Positions 24,297-33,453 are shown, numbered from the stretch's first letter. The stretch is DNA of 64,000 bases from Myxococcus landrumus (GCF_017301635.1 NZ_CP071091.1:9230501-9294500); one strand, 5' to 3'. Notes: generated by a model from the letters alone, not told the origin. A program made the numbers and translations.

Positions 24297-26213
24297 TCAC
24301 GGACGCTGTCGCAGGTACTGGTCCAGGAAGGCGAGGATCCGAATGGACGTCTCCGCTTCGTTCTTCTTGTTGCTGAAGCCATGTCCTTCGTCCTGGAGGA
24401 CGAAGTAGTCGAGGGGCACTGCGTTCTTCCGGACGACATCGACGAACGCGTCCGTCCCAGCCTTGGGGACCCGCGGGTCATTGGCGCCCTGGATGACGAG
24501 CAGGGGTTTTCGAATCTTCTCCGCGTGGAACAGCGGGGAGATTTCTCGCAGCATCGCCAGCTGCGTCTGGGGATTGCCCATCTCCTGGTAGAGCGCCTCG
24601 CGCATCGCCTGCTTGTGGGGTGGCAGCTCTTGCAGCGTGCTCACCCAGTCGGAGATGCCGAATGCGTCCACGCCCACGGCGAAGATGTCGGGATGGAAGG
24701 TGAGCGCCGCGAGAACCATGTAGCCGCCGTAGCTGGCCCCCAGGATTCCCACCCGCGAGCCATCGACGTAGGGGAGGCTGGCCAGGTACTTCTTCGCCTC
24801 GACGCAGTCCTGGAGCGGGGCCTTGCCGTGCTGCTGGTCATCCGCCGCGGCGAATGACTTGCCGTAGCCCGTGCTGCCTCGGTGGTTGACGGCCAGCACC
24901 ACGTAGCCGTGGTGGACGAGGTACTGGAAGAAGCTGCTGTAGCCCTGGGTGGACTGTCCTCCGGGGCCTCCCGTAACGAAGACGATGGCGGGGGCTCGGT
25001 GCTTCGCGGTGGCCTGGTGGGGTTTGTAGAGCAGCGCGGGAATCTCCAACCCGTCGAACGACTTGAAGCGAAGGGTCTCCGACTCCACCAGGTCTCGAGG
25101 GTCCAGGGCGGGGCTCAGCGTGTTCGTCACCCGGGTGAGCTTCTTCGTCGCGAAGTCGTGGACATACAGGTTGCCGGGTGCGCGGTCCCCGTCGATGAGG
25201 AAGGCCATGCGCTTCTCACCACGCGACAGCGCCACATCGGAGAGGGTGCCCGAGGGAATCCCTGAGAGAGGCAGGGGCTTGCCGGTCTTCGTGTCGTGGA
25301 CCCGGAGCGAGGTGCGGCCGTCCTCGTTGACGAGGGTGACTCGCCAGGTACCGCGCTTCGAGAACGTCGTGGACACCACATCCCAGGTGGGCTTCTCCAC
25401 CAGCTCACGCTTTCCGGTGGCGAGGACGTGCCGCTCCACGCGCATGAACTCAGACTCCTGGTTGGTGAGCAGATAGAGCGCGGAGGACGACGGGTCGAAG
25501 GTTGCCGCCTTCCAGGTGGCCGAGCCTGTATGGGCGGTGAGGTGCTGGCGTTGCTGGGTGGCGACGTCGAAGAGGTACACATCGCTGTCGGACAGCGTCC
25601 GTGACTTCACCAGCGCCAGCCATTTCTCGTCTGGAGAGATGGCGCCGAGGACGTGCTCGCCATCTCCCGTGTAGAGAAGGGTGCGGACATAGGTCTTCGC
25701 GTCGTAGCGATAGAGGTCCTGGGCCCGCGCGTCACGCTCGTTGGTGAGGACGTAGAAGGCGGAGTCGTCCTGGCTCCAGCCGAAGAAGGACGCGCGATGT
25801 TTGTCGCCCGGAGTGAGGTCCTTCTCTTGGCCATCGGGCGTGCGCACGTAGACGTGGGTGAGCTCGTTGCCGCCCGAGTCCCGCGTGAAGAGGACCCGGT
25901 CATCGGTGGGGAAGTAACCGATGGCGATGGTGGCGTCCTGGGTCGAGCGGGTGAGTTGGGTGGGCTTGCCGCCCGTCACCGGCACGGAGAAGACGTTGAA
26001 GACGCCGGTCTCGTTCGACGAGTACAGCACCCGTTGCTCGTCCGAAGAGAAGGACGGGCCGAGGACGGAGGTTGTCTCCATGAACTGCTCGAGGGTGTAG
26101 CGCTTCGTCGGGCCTGGGGGCCTGGCCACTCCGGGGCGAGGGGCGGCCAGTGCCAGGGCGGGCAGGAGCGCGATGACTGTGAGGGCGTGTGACAGAGAGG
26201 ACCAGGGATTCAT
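24297..26213 (-). CDS. S9 family (prolyl oligopeptidase-type) serine peptidase, secreted
   Basis: A 638-residue secreted peptidase of the S9 family (acylaminoacyl-peptidase/DPP-like). A signal peptide (VIALLPALALAAP) is followed by a seven-bladed beta-propeller region with repeated WD/TolB-like strands (SSDEQRVLYSSNETGVFNVF) to about residue 370. The C-terminal alpha/beta-hydrolase domain has the nucleophile Ser in GASYGGYM near residue 494, the Asp in GANDPRVPKAG and the His in DEGHGFSN. It would cleave short peptides in the periplasm or medium. Monocistronic; the PLD-like gene ends 17 bp upstream on the same strand and could be cotranscribed. Confidence 0.9.
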   Translation of the reverse strand: MNPWSSLSHALTVIALLPALALAAPRPGVARPPGPTKRYTLEQFMETTSVLGPSFSSDEQRVLYSSNETGVFNVFSVPVTGGKPTQLTRSTQDATIAIGYFPTDDRVLFTRDSGGNELTHVYVRTPDGQEKDLTPGDKHRASFFGWSQDDSAFYVLTNERDARAQDLYRYDAKTYVRTLLYTGDGEHVLGAISPDEKWLALVKSRTLSDSDVYLFDVATQQRQHLTAHTGSATWKAATFDPSSSALYLLTNQESEFMRVERHVLATGKRELVEKPTWDVVSTTFSKRGTWRVTLVNEDGRTSLRVHDTKTGKPLPLSGIPSGTLSDVALSRGEKRMAFLIDGDRAPGNLYVHDFATKKLTRVTNTLSPALDPRDLVESETLRFKSFDGLEIPALLYKPHQATAKHRAPAIVFVTGGPGGQSTQGYSSFFQYLVHHGYVVLAVNHRGSTGYGKSFAAADDQQHGKAPLQDCVEAKKYLASLPYVDGSRVGILGASYGGYMVLAALTFHPDIFAVGVDAFGISDWVSTLQELPPHKQAMREALYQEMGNPQTQLAMLREISPLFHAEKIRKPLLVIQGANDPRVPKAGTDAFVDVVRKNAVPLDYFVLQDEGHGFSNKKNEAETSIRILAFLDQYLRQRP

Positions 26214-26229
26214 GGAGGGCTCAGGAGGC

Positions 26230-27942
26230 TCACACGGTTGCGCCAGTGAGCGCAGCGCGTAGGCGGAACTTGGGGTGGTTCTTCTTGAAGAACGGCACGG
26301 TCCACTTGGATGTCTCGTCGAGGTATCGCGGGCCCATCACTTCGCCGGTCTTCTCAGCGATCTTGTTCACGATGAACCGGAATCGGTGATGTCTCCACAG
26401 TCGCATGAACTCACCCGCGTAGATGTCTGCGACGCGGCGGTCGCCACGGATAATCAGCATGTTCTCGTCGTTGCCGCTGGTCGAGGCATCGCTGAAGTTG
26501 GCCGAGCCCGTGATGACTGTTGGCTGCGGGCCGAATGCATCAATCAGGGCGAACTTGGTGTGGACGTACTTGATGTTCTTGCTGAGGGTGTTGGTCTGCT
26601 CGAGCAGCCAGCGGTGGAGAATGTCGTCTTGCATGGTGGTGCCCACTGCGACCATCACGTCGGGGTCGATTCCGAGCTTCTCGCGGGTTTCGGCGGCGAC
26701 CTTGGCGTTCGTGCCCCAACGTTCGAGGAACAGGTAGCGAAGGTAGTCACGGTCCTCTTGATATTTGGCGAGAAGTTTCTTGTTCACTCCAAACGCGCCG
26801 GTGAAGCAACTCAGGGCGCTGGCGCCGTCCAACTCGTCGGCGTACCACTGCAGTTGCGTGGTGCCCTTGCGTGGACTGAATAGCGGGGTGATGCCTGGCG
26901 GGCATGGGTGGTCGACCAGCGTGGGTGTCTCGTCCTCGTTCTGTTCGCGGAGGTCGCTGATGGCAGGGTCTTCGACCAGTCGATTCCAGTAGTCGAGATA
27001 CGCTTGCGCGACATCACGGTCACGGACAAGGTGCCCGACGTTCGCGTGGCCGAACACGCCAGACTCGGTGAGGTTCATCGAGCCGGTCCACACAGCGACG
27101 GGCTGACGGCCCCGGAGCAAAACGACGAACTTGTTGTGCGAGATGTTGTTCGGGTCCGACTTTCGCGGCGTTGCGTCGAGGCCGTAACGCTTGAATAGTG
27201 CTTTCGCCCTTTTGACCCGGCTGAGCTCGCTGGAGTCGGGTTTGCCGTCTCGGCCGGTCTTGAGCCGGGCGTCGTAGACGAACTTGACGTCCTTGCATAC
27301 CTTGGCAGCGGCGGCGAAGGTGGCGGCGAATGGTTCGTGGCTAAACTCATAGAGCGCGGCACGCAACCCCGCGCCGGGCGTCTTCGCCTCGTCGATGAAA
27401 TCGTTCAATGCCTCTTCCAGCCCGCGGGAGAGCCACTTGTATGCGTCTTTGCGTTCCTGTCCCTCCAGCTTGTCAGGTGGAAGCTTCCACTTGGTCGAGT
27501 ATGCCTGTGAGCCAATGACGGCGCGATTGAACCAGATGGAGTGGCCGGACTTGTTTGCCGGTAGGCGCTCGGGCTCAGTCTCGACCTCAATCGTGGTGCC
27601 AAGGTCGTACCGGAGGTTCTTTGGCCGGCCTCGGACCGGGATCACCTCGTAGGTGTAGTTCCTTCCGGGCTTGGCTGTGAAGTCGCTCCAGAAGAAGTCC
27701 TGGACAGGGTGTTCGCGTGTGGATGCCAGCAGGCCGGCCGGTGGGTTGGGGTATGACGCCTCGAATGTGCGCATACCCCGGAGATAGTAGTCCTCGTCTT
27801 CCTCAGGGTCTGCCCGGCGGATGGCAAAGCCAAGCAGTCCCTTGGCCTTCGCTGGAGGTAAGTCGATGCCGAGTATGACGACGTGGGTGCCTGCGATGGA
27901 GGTGACGGTCAGGCCGTCCCTGTTTGTCTTCCTATGGCGCAT
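26230..27942 (-). CDS. Phospholipase D-fold protein with FN3-like N-terminal domain
   Basis: A 570-residue protein without a signal peptide. Residues ~10-130 look like a fibronectin-III-type beta sandwich (LLGFAIRRADPEEDEDYYL, GRNYTYEVIPVRG). Two PLD repeats follow. The first has HNKFVVLL and TGSMNLTESG near residue 268, keeping H-x-K but lacking the usual Asp. The second has HTKFALID and TGSANFSDAS near residue 462, a full HxKx4D. The fold hydrolyses phosphodiesters in lipids or nucleic acids; which applies here is unknown. The ATG at 27942 follows GGAAAGG. Base composition is visibly less GC-rich than in neighbours, hinting at transfer. Confidence 0.8.
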   Translation of the reverse strand: MRHRKTNRDGLTVTSIAGTHVVILGIDLPPAKAKGLLGFAIRRADPEEDEDYYLRGMRTFEASYPNPPAGLLASTREHPVQDFFWSDFTAKPGRNYTYEVIPVRGRPKNLRYDLGTTIEVETEPERLPANKSGHSIWFNRAVIGSQAYSTKWKLPPDKLEGQERKDAYKWLSRGLEEALNDFIDEAKTPGAGLRAALYEFSHEPFAATFAAAAKVCKDVKFVYDARLKTGRDGKPDSSELSRVKRAKALFKRYGLDATPRKSDPNNISHNKFVVLLRGRQPVAVWTGSMNLTESGVFGHANVGHLVRDRDVAQAYLDYWNRLVEDPAISDLREQNEDETPTLVDHPCPPGITPLFSPRKGTTQLQWYADELDGASALSCFTGAFGVNKKLLAKYQEDRDYLRYLFLERWGTNAKVAAETREKLGIDPDVMVAVGTTMQDDILHRWLLEQTNTLSKNIKYVHTKFALIDAFGPQPTVITGSANFSDASTSGNDENMLIIRGDRRVADIYAGEFMRLWRHHRFRFIVNKIAEKTGEVMGPRYLDETSKWTVPFFKKNHPKFRLRAALTGATV

Positions 27943-28274
27943 CGGTTCGCCTTTCCTTGCGATGCATTGGCCAGGCGTGGTGGCTGGTTTGTGGTGCAGG
28001 CATGTTTGGTTGTCATTGTGCTTGGATGGCTCCCGGTCAGTGGGGCAGCAGTGTCCAAGTCCACTCGCCTCATTGCATCGTAGCAACTCCTTCTCCAGCC
28101 TGGGACTGTCCCTGGGTTGGTGTTGGGAAAACAACTCGACAGGCCGAACATTCAGCTCGGCCAACTCCAAGTCGAGCGAGGTTGCTGGCAGGGGCCCTGC
28201 GTGCTCAGTGCAGGCCCATGCGCCGACATGAGTGTTGACGACAGCGGGACGCGAGAAGTTGGCCCGTTCTTCTT
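27943..28274. other. Lower-GC intergenic region upstream of the PLD-like gene
   Basis: 332 bp between the response-regulator stop and the PLD-like start, with no supported gene. It is noticeably richer in A/T than the surroundings, like the PLD-like gene itself, and should hold that gene's promoter. No clear -35/-10 pair or repeat was identified. Confidence 0.4.
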
Positions 28275-29003
28275 TCAGGCGAGCAGCTCCCGAACGCGCA
28301 CGGCGTAGCGCCGGCTCATGCTGAGCGGCTCCACGAGTCCTCTCACGTGCACGAGCCACGAGTCGTTCTCCTCGCGGGAGAGGCGCTCCACGTGCTCCAG
28401 ATTCACGACGGTGGAGCGGTGCACTCGCACGAAGTGACGCGGAGGCAGGCGCGCCTCCCAGCTCTTGAGCGACTCGTGGACCAGGTGCTCGCGTCCGTTG
28501 GCCAGTACCAGCCGGGAGTAGTCATCCTCGGCGCGGATGCAGCGCACGTCGCTGACGCGGACCAGCTCGCTGCGAGCCCCCTCCTGGACGAGCACCCGGT
28601 CCTCGAGGGTGAGTTTGCGTTCGCCGGAAGGACGCTGCGCGGCCATCGCGGAGCGCAGCCGCTCCAGCGTGCGCTCCAGCCTCGCCGGTGAGACGGGCTT
28701 GAGGAGGTAGTCGAGCGCATTCACCTCGAAGGCGCGCACGGCGTGGGCAGGCATCGCGGTGACGAACACCACCGCGGTCTCTCCCAGCTCCTCGTCGAGG
28801 AGCTCGAAGCCGGACGCGTCCGCGAGGTGGATGTCGAGGAACACCACATCCGGGCGCCGGGCCCGCAGTGCGCTGGTGGCGCCAGGGATGTCCTCGGCTT
28901 CACCCACCACCTCGACGTCCGGGTGAGCGGCGAGCAGCCGGCGCAGCTCCACGCGAGCCAGCCGCTCGTCATCGACCAGCAGCGCTGAGAGCCGTCGTTC
29001 CAT
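28275..29003 (-). CDS. LytTR family response regulator
   Basis: A 242-residue two-component response regulator. The receiver domain (1-120) has the acidic pocket LLVDDERLA and the phospho-acceptor Asp57 in VVFLDIHLAD. The LytTR DNA-binding domain occupies ~135-242 (IRAEDDYSRLVLANGREHLV, FVRVHRSTVVNLEHVERL). It starts at ATG 29003 inside the end of the sensor kinase gene (35-bp overlap), so the pair is translationally coupled. The target genes are unknown; LytTR regulators often control exported factors, and the nearby secreted cassette would be a natural candidate to test. Confidence 0.9.
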   Translation of the reverse strand: MERRLSALLVDDERLARVELRRLLAAHPDVEVVGEAEDIPGATSALRARRPDVVFLDIHLADASGFELLDEELGETAVVFVTAMPAHAVRAFEVNALDYLLKPVSPARLERTLERLRSAMAAQRPSGERKLTLEDRVLVQEGARSELVRVSDVRCIRAEDDYSRLVLANGREHLVHESLKSWEARLPPRHFVRVHRSTVVNLEHVERLSREENDSWLVHVRGLVEPLSMSRRYAVRVRELLA

Positions 29004-30057
29004 CGGGCACCTTCAACCGGAGCGTGGCGTAGACCCATCCGTCCCGCTCCTCCAGGACGAACGAGTTCCGGCTGGGGAAGAGTACATCCAGCCGCTCCTG
29101 CACGTTGCGCAGGCCGATGCGCGTCGAGCGAGGGGCTCCCTCCGCCTCCGCCGCGTGCTTCAAGGCGCCGGTGTTGGCCACCTCGATGCGCAGCTCGTTG
29201 CCCTCCAGGTCGGCCCGGAGGGTGACTCGCAGCACGGAGTCGCGCCGTGAGCCGTGCTTGAGCGCGTTCTCCACCAAGGGCTGAAGCGTGAGGGCGGGGA
29301 GGTAGGCCCGAGCGGCGGCGGGTGACACCACCACCTCGACTTGCAACCTCTCCTCGAAGCGGACCTTCTCCAACGCCAGATAGTTGTGAATGCTCTCCAG
29401 CTCTTCCTCCAGCGGAATGAGCACCTGTTGCGGTCCGGTGAGTGTGTGCCGGAGCAGCTCCGCCAACTGGGTCACCATCGTCTGCGCGCGGCCCGAGTCC
29501 TCGGAGATGGTGGCGCGCAAGGAATTGAGCGCGTTGAAGAGGAAGTGAGGATTGAGCTGGTACTGCAACGCCTGGAGCCGGGCTTCGTTGGCCAGGGCGC
29601 GTGCCTCGATGTTCGCCCGCTCCTCGGCCTGTCGCTCGTGCCAGATCTTCACCGCGTAATAGGCACCGCACCACAAGGCGAAGACCCAGCCCAGGTTCTG
29701 GCCCACGCGCGGCACCATTGCCCAATCCAACGGGGTGCGATCCGGGAAGAAGGACGACGATGCCACGCGCAAGAGCAGTCCCCACGCTGTACCAAACACC
29801 CAGCACACGAGGAGGAGCAGCAGCGCCTGGCTCCACGGAGGGAGCCGGCCCGCGCGCACGCGTTGGCAGATGCGGTGCAGCCCCAGACTGAGGACGAAGC
29901 CGAGCGCCATGCGCAGGGCCTTGTAGAGGGCCATGGTCTCGCGCTGTTCCGCCGTCATCTCCACCAGCACGGGGGCATAGGTGGCGTAGGTGACCACGCC
30001 ATAGCCGAGCCAACCGGCTGTGTTCAGCTTCCAGAAGAGTCGGCGGAAGTCCGTCAT
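28969..30057 (-). CDS. LytS/YehU-type sensor histidine kinase
   Basis: A 362-residue membrane sensor kinase paired with the LytTR regulator downstream. Four hydrophobic helices lie in residues 10-135. The His-kinase domain begins with YQLNPHFLFNALNSL, where His171 is the predicted phosphorylation site. The ATPase part has LQPLVENALKHG (N box) and a degenerate G-box region, TRIGLRNVQERL. There is no separate periplasmic sensor domain, so the stimulus is probably sensed in or near the membrane. It starts at ATG 30057, 3 bp from the DJ-1-like remnant on the same strand. Confidence 0.9.
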   Translation of the reverse strand: MTDFRRLFWKLNTAGWLGYGVVTYATYAPVLVEMTAEQRETMALYKALRMALGFVLSLGLHRICQRVRAGRLPPWSQALLLLLVCWVFGTAWGLLLRVASSSFFPDRTPLDWAMVPRVGQNLGWVFALWCGAYYAVKIWHERQAEERANIEARALANEARLQALQYQLNPHFLFNALNSLRATISEDSGRAQTMVTQLAELLRHTLTGPQQVLIPLEEELESIHNYLALEKVRFEERLQVEVVVSPAAARAYLPALTLQPLVENALKHGSRRDSVLRVTLRADLEGNELRIEVANTGALKHAAEAEGAPRSTRIGLRNVQERLDVLFPSRNSFVLEERDGWVYATLRLKVPDGTTALSAAGR

Positions 30058-30177
30058 GGGTCAGGGCGAGGCGGGGCGGGCGAAGCGTGTCACGACTTGC
30101 CGGTTGAAGGCGGGAAGATCATCCGGCCAGCGGCTGGTGACGAGCATGCCATCGACGTCCTCTTCGTTCACCCATGT
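30058..30177. repeat. Direct repeat, left copy (partner 34863-34985)
   Basis: About 120 bp match 34863-34985 with six substitutions and one 3-base indel (roughly 95% identity). Both copies are in the same orientation and begin at GGGTCAGGGCGAGG. They bracket 4.7 kb holding the orphan 568-aa gene and the three secreted-protein genes. Confidence 0.85.
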
Positions 30178-30180
30178 GCG
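30061..30180 (-). pseudogene. 3' remnant of an NTF2-DJ-1 fusion gene
   Basis: The minus strand encodes TWVNEEDVDGMLVTSRW...VVTRFARPASP and a stop, nearly identical to the last ~38 codons of the intact DJ-1/PfpI fusion gene at 34866-35861 (TWVNEEVVVDGMLVTSRW...). The 3-base difference keeps the frame. Upstream of this segment, similarity stops abruptly and no start or catalytic region exists, so this is the tail of a lost copy. Confidence 0.85.
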
Positions 30181-30869
30181 CTGACACCGTGTGGGCCCCA
30201 TGTTCGACGTCGCCAGCGGTGGCGATGGCCATGAATGCCACTTTGGCATGGGTGGGTTTGGGACGCCGCCTGAACCCCTGCCTCGCGAGCAGGCTTGTTC
30301 TTGCCATGGAGGCGCTACGCGCAAGACTCCCGCGAATTGCTGCACTTCGCGAGACAGCAAGCGAGTGCGGGATTGAAGCCGTCGGGCCGATGCTCCGCGG
30401 GCGCGTTGCGTTCACGACGGGCCTTCCTCCAGGTCGCTCATCGGGTCCACTTCCGCGGCCCGGTGTGGCCCAGGCTTCCCTGCCGCGGCGGGGCTCAAAG
30501 AGCGACAGGGCCCGCCGCCGAATTCTCAAGGACCGACGAAACATTCGCCGCGACATCAGGAGAATGCAGGAAGTTCCTCGATGCGAATGTCCATCCCCCC
30601 CGGGCAGGAGCCTTCCATGTCGTGCTTCATGTCCTCGCATCCCGCGGGGGGCTTCAGTCCAGGGTGCATCACCCGCATGCGTCCAGAGGATGAAGGCCGT
30701 TTCTGAAGTTCGAGGAGGGCGTGTCGGGGCGGCATGCCTCGCACTCCCGCGCGAGCGGGCGACGCGCTTCATGACGCCCCTCTCGCTCCCACCCCAACCC
30801 CAGTGAACCGGCGGTGTCCGCGTCACTCCGTGAGGAGCAGGCGGACGCTCGCCCCAACCAGGACATCCC
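30181..30869. other. Gene-free stretch inside the repeat-bounded segment
   Basis: 689 bp with no supported gene. Open frames exist on both strands, but their peptides are Arg/Pro/Cys-rich and look like non-coding reading of GC-rich DNA. A minus-strand tail near 30556-30690 (ending RIEELPAFS) could be another gene remnant. The promoter of the gene at 30870 should lie near the right end, where GTCCGC and GCGGAC form a short inverted repeat around 30807-30845. Confidence 0.4.
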
Positions 30870-32576
30870 ATGGGAATCGGCGGAATCATCAGTGGCGCGG
30901 CGGAGGCCGCTCGACGCGCGGTGGAAGCAGCGAAGCTCGCGGCGGAGGCGGCCGCGAAGAAGGCCGCGGAGGCGGTGACGGCGACGGCGACGAAGTCCAA
31001 GGAGCCGATGGAGCCGGTCGCCCAGAAGCACACGCAGGACGTCTTCGAGCGACACGCGGCGCCGGGCGACGGCGGGCGCGACGTGAAGCAGCAGGGCCAC
31101 GACACGGTGGGCGACTTCTTCGAGGACCTGCGGACCCAGGCGGGCGACGCGCTGAAGGACACGGCCCAGAAGGTGGGCGATGAACTGGACCAGGCGACGA
31201 ACGTCGTGGCCAACGGGCTGGACCAACTGGGGCAGGCCATCCAGGGCGCGCCGGCGCGCAATCCGCTGCAGGACTTCGCTCAGGACGTCGTCGGGGGCGC
31301 CCTCCAGGGCGCGGCCGGTGTGGTGCGCGACTCGGCGAAGACCGTGGGCGCGGTCAAGGATGCGCTCGACTTCAACACGCAGATGGAACAGCTCAAGCCC
31401 GGAGAGAGCATCTCCGTGGGCCTCAATGCCGAGGCGGATATCTACGCCGTCGGCATCACCGGCAAGGGTGACCTGACCGTCAGCCGTAGCGACGAGGCGG
31501 GTGGGGGCTACACCGTCTCCGCCAGCGGAGAGGTGGGGGCGGGCATCGTCGGGAAGATGGGCGGCAAGGGGGCCGCGGAAGCGAGCGCCAGCGCGTCCGG
31601 GACCGCGGGCGCCAAGGTGGAATACCAGTTCGACACCCTGGAGGAGGCCCAGCACGCCGCCGGCCTCATCGCGGCCACGGCCGCCGTGTCGGGCGCCTCG
31701 GGGAGCAACCCGCTGCTGGGCCTGGGCTTGAATGTCGCGCTGGGCGACCCACGGTCGGAGCTCGCGGGCCTGCGCGACAAGGTGAGCGCGGTGGAGTTCG
31801 AGCTGGGCGCGGAGGGGGGCCTCGCGGGCGACCTGGGCATGAAGGGCCTGCAGGAGGTGCTGGGCGCGGGCGCGAGCGCGGGCGTGGACATGAACCAGTC
31901 CACCACGGCGCGCATCGAGATGGAGGGAGGCAAGCCGACGTCGCTGACGCTCACCCAGTCGCAGGAGATTTCGGCCAACGTGGGCGCGAATGTGGGCCTG
32001 GGGGTTCCGAGTCAGGGCAAGGGCGGCGCCAGCGCATCGCTGCCGACGAATGCCTCGGCCGGAGCCGATGGGTCGCTCAAGGTGGAGCTGGAGCAGAGCA
32101 TCGACCTGACGGAGGACTTCAACCTGGACGACTTCATGAGGGACCCGAAGAGCTCCGCGCATGAGCTGGGCCAGTCGGTCCTCCACGCGAGCGAGGCGAA
32201 GGTGACGCTCACCGACTCGCGCCAGGGCACCGCGCAGGCGCTGGGTCTGGGCGGGAGCACGGGCCGCGAGGTGAATGTGGAAATCACCGGCAACCTCCAG
32301 GACATCGCGAACAGCGGCGCGTTCACCAGCATCGCCAACGGCGACGTGGGTCAGGCGGTGACGCAGCTGGGCGGCAAGGTCGACATCAAGGCCACCGTGC
32401 AGGACAAGACCACGGTGAACGGTGACATCGGCGTCGGGGTGCACGCCGGCGTGGTCGGCGCCGAGATGGGGGTCACCACCGAGCGCACCACGGTGGGCGA
32501 GGAGCACGAGCTCACCCCCGCGCAGCTCGTGGAGCTGTACCTCACGCAGCGCTGGTCCGCCGGAATCGCCGGCTGA
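30870..32576 (+). CDS. Orphan 568-aa helical/beta-repeat protein, unknown
   Basis: I do not recognise this protein. It has no signal peptide or membrane helix. Residues 8-45 are an Ala/Lys-rich amphipathic helix (EAAKLAAEAAAKKAAEA). Residues 70-150 are further amphipathic helices (GDALKDTAQKVGDELDQATN). From ~155 to the end it is Gly/Ala/Ser-rich with alternating hydrophobic strands (SISVGLNAEADIYAVGITGK, VNVEITGNLQDIAN), suggesting a large beta structure, and it ends in a short helix (LTPAQLVELYLTQRW). Helix-then-beta layout resembles effector or pore-forming proteins, but that is only an impression. The ATG at 30870 has a weak ribosome site (CAGGA). It stands alone, convergent with the secreted-protein operon. 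Confidence 0.75.
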   Translation: MGIGGIISGAAEAARRAVEAAKLAAEAAAKKAAEAVTATATKSKEPMEPVAQKHTQDVFERHAAPGDGGRDVKQQGHDTVGDFFEDLRTQAGDALKDTAQKVGDELDQATNVVANGLDQLGQAIQGAPARNPLQDFAQDVVGGALQGAAGVVRDSAKTVGAVKDALDFNTQMEQLKPGESISVGLNAEADIYAVGITGKGDLTVSRSDEAGGGYTVSASGEVGAGIVGKMGGKGAAEASASASGTAGAKVEYQFDTLEEAQHAAGLIAATAAVSGASGSNPLLGLGLNVALGDPRSELAGLRDKVSAVEFELGAEGGLAGDLGMKGLQEVLGAGASAGVDMNQSTTARIEMEGGKPTSLTLTQSQEISANVGANVGLGVPSQGKGGASASLPTNASAGADGSLKVELEQSIDLTEDFNLDDFMRDPKSSAHELGQSVLHASEAKVTLTDSRQGTAQALGLGGSTGREVNVEITGNLQDIANSGAFTSIANGDVGQAVTQLGGKVDIKATVQDKTTVNGDIGVGVHAGVVGAEMGVTTERTTVGEEHELTPAQLVELYLTQRWSAGIAG

Positions 32577-32643
32577 GACCGGTCCATGGCGAGGGCTTCT
32601 CGCTCCGAGGCCCTCCCATCCCACGCTCGAGTGACGCCAGGAG

Positions 32644-32679
32644 CCGCCGCGGGTCATCACCCTGCGGCGGTTGGGTTGG
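32644..32679. terminator. Hairpin between convergent genes
   Basis: CCGCCGC-GGGT (32644-32654) pairs with ACCC-(T)-GCGGCGG (32659-32670) over a CATC loop, with one bulged T, followed by TTGGGTTGG on the + strand. It lies between the stop of the 568-aa gene and that of the secreted-protein operon and could end both transcripts. Confidence 0.5.
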
Positions 32680-32691
32680 CGTCCGTGTCGC

Positions 32692-33453
32692 TTACAGCCC
32701 CGCGTCCTTGCAGAGGTCGTCCTGCAGCTCCGTCAGCGCCTTCCGCGCCCGCATGGGCACACAGGTGTTGGCCAGGAAGTAGGCCGAGGCGCCCACCGTC
32801 GCGGTCTTGAGCCTCGCGCCGAGCGCCGACCAGCACCACTCGAACCCCACCTTCCTCGCGTCACCCGCGCGGGCATCCGTCGTGGGCAGGTCCAGTGCGG
32901 CCAGCACCGCCTCCGCGAGCGCCTCGTCCTTGCAGGCACCCGCCTCCTTTCCACCCCGCACCGCCGCGGCGAAGAGCGGCATCGCGACGTAGGCGAAGTG
33001 GCCTCTCTTCACGAGCCGCGCGGCCTGGAGTGTGGTCTCCGTGCTCGCGTCCGCCGCCAGCTCCCGGTACGTGTCGATGCAGTCACTCTTCTTGCTCTCG
33101 AGGCATCGCTCCAGGTCCTTCAATCCCCGCGCATCGCGCGCGGAGGAGAAGCCGGGCGCCTTGGCGAGGAAGGCATACCGCTGCCTCAGGGCGTGCGCCT
33201 TCCGGGCGACGGCAAACGGGTCCTTGTCATCCGGAGCCGTGGCCGATTCGACCGCGGCCGTCGCGGCTTCCGTCACGAGCGTGCGCCAGGTGTCGGAGCG
33301 CGCGGCGGGAGGAAGCTCCTCCGCTCGCTCCAGCAGCTCCGCCCAGGACTTCTGCGCGGCCAGCGCCCGAAGGTCTTCGAGCGTCGCGGCCGGGCGAGCC
33401 AGCACCGGTGCCGCCAGCAGGGACGCCAGCACCATGGCCAGTCGACGCGTCAC
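32692..33453 (-). CDS. Secreted protein, third gene of the secreted cassette, unknown
   Basis: A 253-residue protein with a signal peptide (MTRRLAMVLASLLAAPVLAR). The mature part is mostly helical and Ala/Leu-rich, with repeat-like helices (WAELLERAEELPPAARSDTW) and six or so cysteines in the C-terminal half (ERCLESKKSDC, GACKDEA, WCWSALG, NTCVPM, DDLCKDAG). No family is recognised. The GTG start at 33453 overlaps the previous gene's stop by 4 bp (GTGA), so it is translationally coupled to it. It is the last gene of a three-gene operon of exported proteins. Confidence 0.75.
   Translation of the reverse strand: MTRRLAMVLASLLAAPVLARPAATLEDLRALAAQKSWAELLERAEELPPAARSDTWRTLVTEAATAAVESATAPDDKDPFAVARKAHALRQRYAFLAKAPGFSSARDARGLKDLERCLESKKSDCIDTYRELAADASTETTLQAARLVKRGHFAYVAMPLFAAAVRGGKEAGACKDEALAEAVLAALDLPTTDARAGDARKVGFEWCWSALGARLKTATVGASAYFLANTCVPMRARKALTELQDDLCKDAGL

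Noticed and set aside
30174-30806. 210-residue plus-strand frame
   Set aside because: The peptide is Arg/Pro/Cys-rich with no domain-like features and no ribosome site, and it begins inside the DJ-1 tail remnant. It looks like chance openness in GC-rich DNA.
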